Shown: positions 1 through 8,669, counted from the stretch's first letter. The stretch is 22,293 nucleotides of DNA from Stephanodiscus triporus (GCA_036939755.1 JALLAZ010000178.1:1-22293); one strand, 5' to 3'. Program-made: numbers and translations. The notes: a model not told the origin generated them from the letters alone.

Positions 1-130
1 AGATTCCGAACGATTTAGCTGTCGCATCCTAAAACATTAGCTGGTGCTTAAACCCAGTTCTATACGGTAGCTATTTTCACCAACTTTTGCTAGCTTTGCC
101 CCTTCCACCCCACCATGTTGTTGCGACTTG

Positions 131-997
131 TTAGCAAACCCGGGGTGCCAGAGCCGAGGCAGCGGCCGTCAGGCAGAGCTCAGAGTATGCATAGGCGTCG
201 TTCTCCTTGACATAGTAGGCCCCGGGCTGCAGGCGTCCCAAGCTCGACTTGGCCATGTGGGTCACGAAACGACACCCCTTCTTCAAACAGAACCTGTCAG
301 AGAGCTGTCCTTGGAGGCCTTGCACAATGGTACCCCCAAAAATCATGTCTCCGATTCTGTGTGGCCTATAGAGGTCCGGGCTGACTGGGTCTTGGTGGGC
401 GGCAAGGCGTCTGCCATCCTGCTTGACCTGATCCCCCCCTCCCACCCCTGCAACCGAGGAGAGGAACCCTCCGCGAGCAATGTCGTAGCCTTTGCTGATG
501 TTGATGTCGTCCTTGTCGACCGACCTCCCCCTGCTAGTGGGGCATTTGGAGAAGGCCCCAAGGCCAAACACGCTGGAGGTCTGGATTGTTGTCCCCCCTT
601 CCCCGGTCTCACCCAGCTGGCGGCTGTAGGTCTTGCCTCTCTCCCCGGAGGTGAGGGGGGTGTCAACCCTAGTCTCGATGCCATTTAGGATTTGGAAAGA
701 GCCTCCTACAGAGCCATGAACCGAGGGCAAGATGGTGCGCTCCCCCAAGCTACCCTCCTCCCTCGCAATGCCCAAGAAACCCAACCCTCCCGGCAAATAC
801 TGGGAAAGCTGGCCGCAAAGGGATGCGCTGCTTGGAACAATGTCCCTCCGGAAAGCCAATATCTGCTGGAATTGGACCACTCCTCCATGTACAACGAGTC
901 TTACAAGAAGCAGGCCAACAGGGTCTTGGCACTGAAGGCGTCTCGGCGCACGGGTCGAAGGGTGGGTGCAAGAGGTCAGCGTTGGGACCAATCTCAA
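131..997 (-). CDS. Unidentified protein, probable 3' exon of a larger gene
   Basis: I do not recognise the family. The frame is open for 288 codons and ends in TAA at 131-133. Its codon use is coding-like (AAG, GAG, GAC, ATC, TTC preferred), unlike the overlapping frames on the plus strand. The C-terminal third looks most protein-like: 'GDMIFGGTIVQG', then 'KKGCRFVTHMAKSSLGRLQ', then 'YAYSELCLTAAASAL'. There is no ATG in the first ~210 codons; the listed 5' end is a TTG, and an in-frame stop lies just upstream near 1018. The true N-terminus is therefore likely on an upstream exon (higher coordinates), and the listed 5' end is an arbitrary boundary. No transmembrane segment or clear domain is visible. 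It could also be a decayed gene. I am fairly confident about the strand and only moderately confident that it is a live gene. Confidence 0.45.
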   Translation of the reverse strand: MRLVPTLTSCTHPSTRAPRRLQCQDPVGLLLVRLVVHGGVVQFQQILAFRRDIVPSSASLCGQLSQYLPGGLGFLGIAREEGSLGERTILPSVHGSVGGSFQILNGIETRVDTPLTSGERGKTYSRQLGETGEGGTTIQTSSVFGLGAFSKCPTSRGRSVDKDDINISKGYDIARGGFLSSVAGVGGGDQVKQDGRRLAAHQDPVSPDLYRPHRIGDMIFGGTIVQGLQGQLSDRFCLKKGCRFVTHMAKSSLGRLQPGAYYVKENDAYAYSELCLTAAASALAPRVC

Positions 998-1352
998 TGC
1001 AACAGGTTTGCCGCCGCCTCAGCAAAGACACCTCGGTATGACTTCACTGACTACGCCGAGAGCTGTCGACCAGAACATGCTCACACCCCACTCCCATCTC
1101 AGTCGGTGATGCCTCAAACAAACATTTGAACAAACCCGACTGAGGACTGAGGAACACGCCGCACAGCTGATACGTTAATATGCCAAAGTTGCATTCTCAA
1201 CTTGTTCCCGGTGTGATACCTGATGAGACCACAACCATCTGCTGCCCCCGGTGGCCACGCTGTATGTTCACACATATGGCATTTAAAAAGACCATCATGT
1301 CTGCAGTGTAGCCAGGTAGAACTTTAAATTTTTACGTATTTATTTATTTATC
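998..1352. other. Intergenic stretch, no gene seen
   Basis: This stretch shows no coding-like frame beyond the shadow of the flanking region. Around 1325-1350 it becomes T/A-rich with an ATTTATTTATTTATT run, next to the stop codon of the minus-strand pseudogene. An exon of the 131-997 gene could lie here, but I could not fix its splice sites by eye. Confidence 0.4.
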
Positions 1353-1928
1353 TCAAGACAAAATTCCAAAACATTGACCAGTTCTTTGTGTCCTCATTCC
1401 AAAATAAGAGACCAAATGCAAGAGGAGACATGTTGCCATTTGTCGTTGAGGAGTACGCAGAAAACAGACTGGACTGGGACTATCGATCTCATTGACCTCA
1501 TCACCACTACCACTATCTTTGCTGAAAGTGCCCCCCATCAATTCAGCACCACCCATCCTTGATTTCCTCTGTGCCTTCCTGTTTTGACGGAGATCATCAA
1601 CAACTGACTGATCCACAATGGTACGAATTGTGCGAAGGCACTTGGTAGGTCTGTTTTTGAACAGGGGTTTTTCCTTGTCAAAGGGGAGGTCAGAATCTCC
1701 TTCCCTCTCTTTTTTGGTGTTGCGATTGCATTGTTGGTGTTTGCGGATTTTTTGGGGTCATGCTTTTGTGAGGGCCTTTGCCTTTGCCTTTGCCTTTGCC
1801 TTTGCCTTCGTCCCCTTGGAGGAGGGTGAGGAATGTTTCTTGGCAGTGCGCTGCAATTATGGACATTTTTTTGCTTCGTCATCACTGCTGTCATGCACCG
1901 CTAGATGGCGCTTGGATACTTTAGGCAT
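1353..1928 (-). pseudogene. Broken small basic (Lys/Ala-rich) protein, two in-frame stops
   Basis: One minus-strand frame runs from the ATG at 1926-1928 to the TGA at 1353-1355 and looks coding throughout, but it is cut by TAA at 1857-1859 and TGA at 1758-1760. The pieces in order are a short start (MPKVSKRHLAVHDSSDDEAK), a Lys/Ala tract from the hexanucleotide repeat (SSKGTKAKAKAKAKAKAL), a charged linker (NTKKEREGDSDLPFDKEK) and a tail (VDQSVVDDLRQNRKAQRKS, then SGSGDEVNEIDS). Basic low-complexity composition with an SDDE patch suggests a nuclear or nucleic-acid-binding protein, but no domain is recognisable. No plausible introns remove the stops. The frame is also open upstream of the ATG to about 2063. 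I call it a pseudogene; unrecognised splicing or assembly errors are alternatives. Confidence 0.45.
1774..1808. repeat. (GCCTTT)5 hexanucleotide microsatellite
   Basis: Five perfect GCCTTT units followed by a partial sixth. On the minus strand they read AAGGCA and encode the Lys-Ala run of the broken basic protein. A multiple of three keeps the frame whatever the copy number. Confidence 0.85.
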
Positions 1929-1990
1929 TGTGAGCTGGCTATGCACTCTGAGAGGAGTGGTGTTTTGGGTGCGTAAAGAGATCAACTGGA

Positions 1991-2019
1991 TGCAGAGCCC
2001 AAACTTTTCAGGGATAATA
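1991..2019 (+). repeat. 29-bp exact copy of a segment of the PDZ gene
   Basis: These 29 bases, from TGCAGAGCCCAAAC to AGGGATAATA, occur identically at 2863-2891, inside the cytosolic-tail coding region of the membrane-protein gene (residues LSLKSLG and neighbours). Homology does not visibly extend on either side. A match this long in the same orientation 872 bp away is very unlikely by chance, so this is probably a small gene-derived duplication. Confidence 0.8.
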
Positions 2020-2070
2020 GAGGATGTCACAATCAGATCTATATCTCTATTGGAAGAACACAACTCTTGA

Positions 2071-2427
2071 ACACAAGGGATATACGGGTATACGGGTGAG
2101 TTCTGTCATTTGATATTGCCGCATTGCCACATTTGTTCATCCTTCACACTCTTCACTTTACAAAAAGGTTGAATAGTGGTAACCCTTCGGCATCGTGACA
2201 GTTCCTTGTGCAATCTTTTTTTCACACAAAATGTAGCGATCTAAGCAAATGCATCAATCATGAGATACATACCGGTGCTTAAGTCTGCAGGAAGTCAGCA
2301 GGTAGTTGCTAGGAAGTCCTGGTCTCAATTGTTACCACTCATATTTGACACCAAACAAGTCCTAAATATATTATGTACCACAAGTTTTACAAATAATTAT
2401 GTATCGTACTCCACCTGCCCCATTATT
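2071..2427. other. Probable 3' flank of the membrane-protein gene
   Basis: No supported coding frame. It includes a small direct repeat near 2080-2098 (two GGGTATAC-like units). Given the direction of the minus-strand gene ending at 2428, this stretch should contain its 3' UTR, but I cannot point to a definite polyadenylation signal. Confidence 0.35.
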
Positions 2428-5400
2428 TCACAAGTCAGACCGTAACACAGTAATCTTGCGTGTCATTTTGCTCTTCTTTGCGACTAACTTTGTCAAGAAA
2501 TGCGCACTCCACTCCCTTGTGTCTTCGTCATCAATCGCAACTATCAAATCACCTTTAAAGATTAATCCTTCAAGAGGCGATCCAACTTTGACGCCGTGTA
2601 CAATTGGACCCTCGGAGCAGGTATCGACGATGATACCCAGTTTACCAGGAGGAGCAACTATGTCGAATGATTGCCGATTATTTATCAATTGTGGCTCTTC
2701 GCCCATGATCAAGTCCATTACTTTTTGTGATGCAGAGCTCGTATCAGAGTAACCGCTGGAGATTGATCCACTGGATTCTGAGAGTTCTGATTCAATTGGT
2801 CCTGGCTCTTCGCCCATGGTTATGAGCTCTCCGCCCATGATCCAGTCCATTACTTTTTGTGGTGCAGAGCCCAAACTTTTCAGGGATAATATGGATTCAG
2901 AACTAGCAAGACCATCGTCGAGGCTGTATTTGTATGTTATTTCTACCCCGGTTTCGTGTATGGGTGTCATTTCCGGAGAGGTCTGGGTTTTATCTGCACT
3001 GTAAACGTCGTGATGCTGTTCTCTGTTCAGCAGACTGTCAGTATACACATCATTTGTATCAGAGTAACCGCTGGAGTTTGGTCCACTGGACTCTGATTCA
3101 ATGGGTCCTGAGTCACTGAATTCATCGTCAATGACATTTCTTTTTCCATTTCCCAACGCGTAGATGAATGTGGCGAACAGTGCCAAGATGACCAAGCTAC
3201 AAATGGAAATTATAGTAATGGATAGGATCTCCATTAGCCCGCCGCTTTCAGAGCCTTCAGAGCCATCGGAACTCTCGACAATTTCACTAACATCACTGTC
3301 AATGGAATACACCGACATTGAGGTCAAGCTGTCAAAATCATCAATACCAGCCTCGCTTCCGTCCTCCTGCAATTGTTCCGTAAACTTTGATGAATTCATG
3401 GCAAAGGTTTCGATCACTTTGTCATCAAATGGAATGTCAGACGCTTCCGTTGCAGCATTGGAAGCTTTCGCACTCCCCTCGACAGTCAAATCAACAAGCA
3501 ATGCTGTCTCTCCCTTGAGACCGCGTCCGGCTCGAAGCCTCCTTCCGGACAGCAACTGCTGATTGGTAACATTACAGGTGACGGTAAATATTGGTGGCTC
3601 GGCATAAACCATATATTCCTCCAAGAATGAAGAGCAAGACTGTTTGAATACATTGCTAGCCTGTGCGTCCATTACAGCGTTAATACCAACTAACTGAAGC
3701 TGGGTGATGGTTTCGGCGGAGATTACGCCCGGAAGGGGAGATTTTGATAGGGATCTTGTTGGGGAAATCGTGTCCGCTACTCCACTTTCACTCAGTCTGG
3801 TTGGCGTGGTAGTTGTCATAGGGTGGGGAGATTTGGTGGGATGGTGTCTTGTTGGCATGGAAGTGGGCATCAAACTATCGATCACTCCCATGGACATACT
3901 CATTTCGTTTTTGTTGATCGGCAATAATGTGGGTGATCGAGTGATGGGTTTGTCGGTGGAAGAATTAATTGACACGGATTCCACAACATTGGAGGGGAAA
4001 TATGTCGGATAATACTTAGGCATGTCAACCAGCTCCTTCGTTGGGGACTCGCTTGGACTAAAAGAAGTTGGAGATTTGCTCAGAATGGTTGTGGTCAGCA
4101 ACAACGTGGGTGAATGAGTGATGGGTTTGTTGGTGGAAGATTTGATCGACGCGGAATCGGCAACGTTGGAGGGGGAATACGTCGGATAATATGTTGGCGT
4201 GTCATTCAACTCTTTCGTCAGGGACTTGCTTGGCCTTGGAGAAGTGGGAGATTTGCTCGGCATGATGGTGGTCAGCAACAACGTTGGTCTCGGCGATGGT
4301 CGCACAGTGAACTTTACCATTGACATGCTTATTTCACTCTGTTCCATGGGCACGGACATCTCGATCATACTCATCAAAGTGCTCATTTCACTGATCATTA
4401 TGGGCATGGACATTTCGATGGTTCCCATCGACATGCTCGTTTCGCTCATCTCCTTGGGCATCGACATCTCAATTGTTCCCATCAACATGCTCGTTTCGCT
4501 CTGCACCAAGGGCATCGACATCTCGATCGTCCCCATCGACATGCTCGTTTCGATCGGCTCCATGGGCATCAACATCTCGATCGCTCCCATCGACATGCTC
4601 GTTTCGATCGGCTCCATGAGCATCGACATCTCGATCGTTCCCATGGACATGCTCATTCCGCTCATCTCCTTGGGCATCGACATCTCAATTGTTCCCATGA
4701 TCGACATGCTTGTTTCACCCGGCTCCATGAGCATTGACATCTCGATCGTTCCCATGGACATGCTAGTTTCGCTGGGCTCCATGGGCATTGACATCTCGAT
4801 TGTTCCCATTGAAATGCTCGTATCGCTCGGCTCGATGGGCATTGACACCTCGATCGTTCCCATGATCGACATGCTTGTTTTGCTGGGCTCCATGGGCATT
4901 GACATCTCGATTGTTCCCATCAACATGCTAGTTTCGCTCGGCTCCATGGGCATTGACACATCGATCATTCCCATCGACATGCTTGTTTCACTCGGCTCCA
5001 TGGGCATTGAAACCTCGATCCTTCCCATCGACATGCTCATTTCATTCAGGTCCATTGGCATTGACACTTCGGTTATGTTAGAGGTGGAATACGTCGGATA
5101 ATACGTTGGTGTGTCACTCGGATCCTTTGTTGGGGACTCGCTTTGCCATGAAGAATTGGGTATTTTGCTCGGCATGCTGACGGTCGTTTCAGTTATCATG
5201 ATGGGCATTGACATCTTGACAGCTCCCATCGACATGTTCGTATCGCTCGTCTCACTAGGCATCGACATCTCGACCGTTCCCATCGACATGCTCGTATCGC
5301 TCGGCTCCATGGGCGTTGACATCTCGATAGTTCCAATTGACATGCTTATCGACTCGATATTTGCATCGAGTTGCTCCTCCTCCTGTGGCATGTTTGTTTT

Positions 5401-5922
5401 CGGATTTTCATTTCGGTTCCCGCCTGGGTTCTCGGAAGGATTTTCTGTAGAAAGAGTAGTAGTATTGGACCATACAAAAGTGTTCTCGGTAGGATTTTGT
5501 GTAGAGAGAATAGGAGTATTGGACCATACAAATAAAGGCGAATCATTTGACTCCTTTACGTTTGCTGCAGCGATGTTGGGTTTCTTTGTCGATAGTCGAC
5601 GGCGCATCGAAGACGTCTTCTCCGTGCGGTGGAGCGAGCGATCATTGGACTCCTCTGGTTTCAGTAAGTCTGTCGCCGCGGCTGTTGGTTGCTTGGTCAA
5701 TATTCGACGGCGCACCGGAGGCATCCTCTCCGTGCCCTGGAGCGAGCGAAGATTGGACTCTGGTTTCAGTAAATCTGTCGCCGCGGCTGTTGTTTGCTTG
5801 GCAGGTATTTGGCGTTGCATCGGATGCATCATCGACGCGCGGTGAAGACCCGCGTGGTGCGCTTCTGGAGCCGCAGCGGCGGCAGCCGTAAGCGAATACC
5901 AGGCCCAAAGGAGTGAGACCAT
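2428..5922 (-). CDS. Met-rich-repeat type I membrane protein with C-terminal PDZ domain
   Basis: A 1164-aa protein. I place the start at the ATG 5920-5922 because it begins a textbook signal peptide (MVSLLWAWYSLTAAAAAA); the frame is open further up to a stop but without another ATG. In order: signal peptide (1 to ~20); three imperfect ~40-aa basic repeats (ending in RRRL/RRRI motifs, ~30-130); two FVWSNT repeats; about 18 copies of an 18-aa Met-rich unit (consensus IEMSMPMEPSETSMSMGT, ~190-540); Thr/Pro linkers with PTYYPTYSPS; a folded-looking ~75-residue segment with two Cys (~741-815); an acidic stretch; a transmembrane helix (SITIISICSLVILALFATFI, ~898-922); and a cytosolic tail with a duplicated 'GPIES..SSGYSDT' segment. 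The PDZ domain is at ~1078-1161 (PPGKLGIIVD, GSPLEGLIFKGDLIVAIDD). The plan suggests a cell-surface or wall-facing adhesion or metal-binding protein coupled to cytosolic partners. Its function is not known. It is divergent from the GCNA-like gene. Confidence 0.88.
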   Translation of the reverse strand: MVSLLWAWYSLTAAAAAAPEAHHAGLHRASMMHPMQRQIPAKQTTAAATDLLKPESNLRSLQGTERMPPVRRRILTKQPTAAATDLLKPEESNDRSLHRTEKTSSMRRRLSTKKPNIAAANVKESNDSPLFVWSNTPILSTQNPTENTFVWSNTTTLSTENPSENPGGNRNENPKTNMPQEEEQLDANIESISMSIGTIEMSTPMEPSDTSMSMGTVEMSMPSETSDTNMSMGAVKMSMPIMITETTVSMPSKIPNSSWQSESPTKDPSDTPTYYPTYSTSNITEVSMPMDLNEMSMSMGRIEVSMPMEPSETSMSMGMIDVSMPMEPSETSMLMGTIEMSMPMEPSKTSMSIMGTIEVSMPIEPSDTSISMGTIEMSMPMEPSETSMSMGTIEMSMLMEPGETSMSIMGTIEMSMPKEMSGMSMSMGTIEMSMLMEPIETSMSMGAIEMLMPMEPIETSMSMGTIEMSMPLVQSETSMLMGTIEMSMPKEMSETSMSMGTIEMSMPIMISEMSTLMSMIEMSVPMEQSEISMSMVKFTVRPSPRPTLLLTTIMPSKSPTSPRPSKSLTKELNDTPTYYPTYSPSNVADSASIKSSTNKPITHSPTLLLTTTILSKSPTSFSPSESPTKELVDMPKYYPTYFPSNVVESVSINSSTDKPITRSPTLLPINKNEMSMSMGVIDSLMPTSMPTRHHPTKSPHPMTTTTPTRLSESGVADTISPTRSLSKSPLPGVISAETITQLQLVGINAVMDAQASNVFKQSCSSFLEEYMVYAEPPIFTVTCNVTNQQLLSGRRLRAGRGLKGETALLVDLTVEGSAKASNAATEASDIPFDDKVIETFAMNSSKFTEQLQEDGSEAGIDDFDSLTSMSVYSIDSDVSEIVESSDGSEGSESGGLMEILSITIISICSLVILALFATFIYALGNGKRNVIDDEFSDSGPIESESSGPNSSGYSDTNDVYTDSLLNREQHHDVYSADKTQTSPEMTPIHETGVEITYKYSLDDGLASSESILSLKSLGSAPQKVMDWIMGGELITMGEEPGPIESELSESSGSISSGYSDTSSASQKVMDLIMGEEPQLINNRQSFDIVAPPGKLGIIVDTCSEGPIVHGVKVGSPLEGLIFKGDLIVAIDDEDTREWSAHFLTKLVAKKSKMTRKITVLRSDL
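3860..4275 (-). repeat. Two diverged ~150-bp tandem units (Thr/Ser/Pro linker)
   Basis: Within the membrane-protein gene, a ~50-residue module is repeated. It contains a 'SPTKEL.D.P.YYPTY.PSNV' block followed by 'S.NSSTDKPITRSPTLL'. A third, partial version with PTYYPTYS lies at about 5050-5130. These are Ser/Thr/Pro-rich and would be dense O-glycosylation targets if secreted. Confidence 0.7.
4315..5345 (-). repeat. 54-bp minisatellite encoding Met-rich 18-aa repeats
   Basis: The array has two blocks, about 5190-5345 (3-4 units) and 4315-5075 (about 14 units), separated by a Thr/Pro linker containing PTYYPTYS. The unit is 54 bp (18 codons); a few units carry one extra codon (SIMGT instead of SMGT). 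On the plus strand the core reads GGCATTGACATCTCGAT and close variants. Unit-to-unit variation is mainly at Pro/Leu, Met/Ile and Pro-Ser/Pro-Ile positions, so the array is old enough to have diverged but keeps frame. Confidence 0.9.
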
Positions 5923-6332
5923 TGTTGGATTTCTATTTTCTATTATTCTTGTTGCAATTCTGTTTTGTTGCTCCTCAGCAAAGAGGCGCTTTGAGTTGCT
6001 TGCCAAGGCGGAGTGATTTTTGATATTTTTTTCGATGTTGTGCGGAATCCTCGCCAGAGGCCGTCAGTTGGGGGGGCACAGAGACCTCACACATGTTTTT
6101 ATATATCATATTCCTATGTCAAAAACCATGCGCCGGCCCGCGCCAGCCGGCCCGTGGGAGTACTTAGTACGATAGTGTAACTTCGATAGAGGAGAGAGGG
6201 TTACAAAAAGAGAGTGAACAACCGCCGAAATCCCAAAAAAGCTTCCCGCAAGCATGATGTTGTTGTGATTCCCATTTTTTTGTCCCGGAATCAGAAAACC
6301 CCACGATATCGCTCCACGCACATCGCCGACCC
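5923..6332. promoter_or_regulatory. Divergent intergenic promoter region
   Basis: This 410-bp space separates the start codons of the minus-strand membrane protein and the plus-strand GCNA-like gene, so it must carry both 5' regions. On the minus strand, 6096-6107 reads as TATATAAA preceded by GA, a good TATA-box candidate about 180 bp before the ATG at 5922. A 9-bp direct repeat GCCGGCCCG occurs at 6132-6140 and 6146-6154. No TATA-like element is obvious for the plus-strand gene. Confidence 0.55.
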
Positions 6333-8669
6333 ATGACCTCCGCCACCCCCCTCACCCTCCTTCAAAGATCATCCCTCGATCAAAACGACAACTGTAATGA
6401 CGCAGACCTCGCTCAACTAAAAGAGCGATTCGACAAGCTCCTTCCCAAGTATGGTTTTTTGTGGAGGAGCATGGCCAATGCGCGACTAAAAAAGGAGGCG
6501 GCGGCGAAGAGGGACAGCGCGGACGGCGTCGGTGACATTGCTACTTTCGATCGCCCAGGGTTTCAATCGTATGCGGAGAATAAGAGCGCGGTAGTAGCGG
6601 TGGCAGCGGCGGACAAAGAAAATGCGACGCCGTCGCGGTGGCAACAGCAACCAGAGGCGGTGGACAAGTGGATTGGTCATCAAGATAATGAAGGGAAGCA
6701 AGAATCTGCTTGTGAAGATGATGATAATCATCACTCCCAAGCGAAGAATGAGGGCGGTAGCGATGAGTCACCACCAACGAAAGCAACTATACTTGATGCC
6801 ATCTATTATAAAAGGCCTGTTTCGCTACGTGTTGGACCCCGATCTTCCCCTGATCACGACGAGCTATGCGGAGATGGCTGCGACTGCGCCGATCCAATCA
6901 TTGAAATCCTTGACGATGAGGATGAGGACGCCAGTGCGTTTGACGTGAATGTCGATGAAGAGTTGGCAGATACTACGGACGATGATGGCGGGGGGGGATG
7001 CGACGACTCGTTGACAACGTCAGGAGCAGACAAGACGAAAGCGGTGGAGGGTGTTCGTCTTAACGAGAGTTTACTATCGGATGATAATGCATCCATTGAT
7101 AACGATAGTGACGATAGCATGAATTTTGTGGCTGTTAGTAAAACCCCAAAGAAGAAGGTGTTCGTCTTAGAGAGCGATGAAGAAGATGAGAGTGATGCTG
7201 CCAGTGACGCTTACGCTTCTCAAATTAACGATGATCACAATATGGAATTGGAAGATCATATGAGCCGGCAAGGAAATAACAATGATGATTCGACGCCCGA
7301 TGCCAATTCAGGTAAGTTTGATGATGCTGATTTGTTGAGCGATGAGGATTCAAAACAACGAGAATATCATCGACTGCACAGCTTAAAATCGAAAGCCGAC
7401 GACTCGGACATAATTGGTAGCGACGATAGTGATAGAGAGCATGAATGGATTGAACTCTCTTCTGATGAGGAAGAAGATACGCCGCCACAGCCAAAGAGGG
7501 TAAATAAAGTTGTCATTTTGAGCGACGATGAAGAGGAGAGTGAGAGCGATAATGACGTCGATGATGATCGTAGCGCGTTCACCATTTCTGATGACAGTGC
7601 TAGTAGTGAAGAGAGCGAAGATGTGAGCTTTGGTAAGACAACAAGAGAAGGGCCTACAAATAGAATTCCAAAAGGTGGACGAGCCCAACCCAAGACTACT
7701 TCCAGGGCGAAGCCCACCGAAAGGTTTACTACTCCGAACGAAAACAGCAAGCCAAAGAATAACAGTCGATCAACTTTGGCCTTTCGCAAGAATCGGGATA
7801 CTCTCACCGCCCATACATTCTCCGAGTTCAACCAGCGAGCGTTCCAAGATGCGCTCTCGTCGGTTGAGGTGACATGGTCAAAGAAACTTAATAAAACAGC
7901 CGGCATCACGAGGATGAGAGGAAAACTTGGAGACGACAACGCACACACACGAGTCGCAACTATTGAGCTTTCTACCAAGGTTATTGATGATGAGGAACGA
8001 TTGCGGTCTACGTTGTTGCATGAGATGTGCCACGCGGCACAGTGGTTGGTCGACGGCGTTCATAAGCCTCCTCATGGGAGAAACTTTAAGAAATGGGCGG
8101 CAATATCTATGCGAAAGATCAGGGATGTGGAGGTGACGACGACTCATGACTATCAGATTGTTTACAAATACGCTTGGGTAAGTACGATATCACTTCCGCG
8201 GCACTAGTTTATTCACTCCGCTTTTGATACTGACATAAGAGCTTTCGTGATCGTTGTGTAAAATTGTTTATAGGCTTGCACCGCTTCGAACTGCAAGGCT
8301 GTCATCAAGCGTCACAGTCGCAGTGTAGACCCAACGAAGCACTGCTGTGGACGTTGCAAAGGCAAGCTAATCGAAATTGAAGTCCCCGGTAGCAAAGGCG
8401 ATACTGCCCAAGGGGCAATCTACACTCCAAAGCTTGCACGTAAAACATCTGAGTTCGCCCTCTTTGTCAAGGAACAAACCACAGACGTGAGAAAACGGTT
8501 GGCAAGTGAAAGATCGTGTACTCCAAAAGAGATATCCCAAGCGCTTGTGATGAAGGAGTGTGGCAAACTGTGGCGGGGTAAAAAAACTATGCCTGATGAT
8601 GTATCATCTGAGCCTGATGGTGTGGAGTCTTTGGCTGATAGACTTATCAAAAATTGTCGTGTCAGATGA
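6333..8669 (+). CDS. GCNA: GCNA/ACRC-type SprT metalloprotease (two exons)
   Basis: Predicted 746-aa protein from exons 6333-8177 and 8274-8669. The 96-nt intron has a strong donor (G|GTAAGT) and acceptor (TTTATAG|G) in phase 0. Removing it joins a SprT domain to its zinc ribbon, which supports the model. In order: an N-terminal acidic disordered region (~1-490) rich in SDDE/SDEED with four hydrophobic-then-acidic motifs resembling SUMO-interaction motifs (IIEILDDEDED ~187, VFVLESDEEDE ~276, WIELSSDEEED ~371, VVILSDDEEE ~392); a SprT-like domain (~495-615) with zinc-protease motif HEMCH (H563, E564, H567) and third ligand H581; a zinc ribbon (C617-x4-C622 ... C640-x2-C643); and an HMG-box-like helix region (~668-718, FALFVKEQ..., ECGKLW). 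This is the full GCNA family layout; GCNA acts in the nucleus on DNA-protein crosslinks and genome stability. All catalytic residues are present. Confidence 0.9.
8178..8273 (+). other. Spliceosomal intron of the GCNA-like gene
   Basis: A 96-nt GT-AG intron, donor GTAAGTA and acceptor TTGTTTATAG. It is in phase 0 between Trp615 and Ala616. Without splicing the frame terminates at 8207, losing both zinc-ribbon cysteine pairs. Confidence 0.88.

Noticed and set aside
128..1129. Plus-strand frames 128-688 and 692-1129
   Set aside because: They are antisense to the minus-strand frame at 131-997, which has the better codon use. The first starts with TTG and neither has a recognisable motif.
1846..1859. 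A 14-nt GT...AG segment (minus strand) around the TAA of the basic pseudogene, considered as an intron
   Set aside because: It is far too short for spliceosomal splicing and would break the frame.
4199..5101. 300-codon plus-strand frame (repeats of DISIVPIDMLVSLGSMG)
   Set aside because: It is the exact antisense of the Met-rich repeats. The 54-bp unit happens to lack stops in this frame, so the open length comes from repetition. The sense strand has the signal peptide, TM helix and PDZ domain.
7367..7978. 203-codon minus-strand Ser/Leu-rich frame
   Set aside because: It is the antisense of the acidic GAT/GAG/AGC-rich coding region of the GCNA-like gene, which readily gives stop-free Ser/Leu-rich antisense frames.
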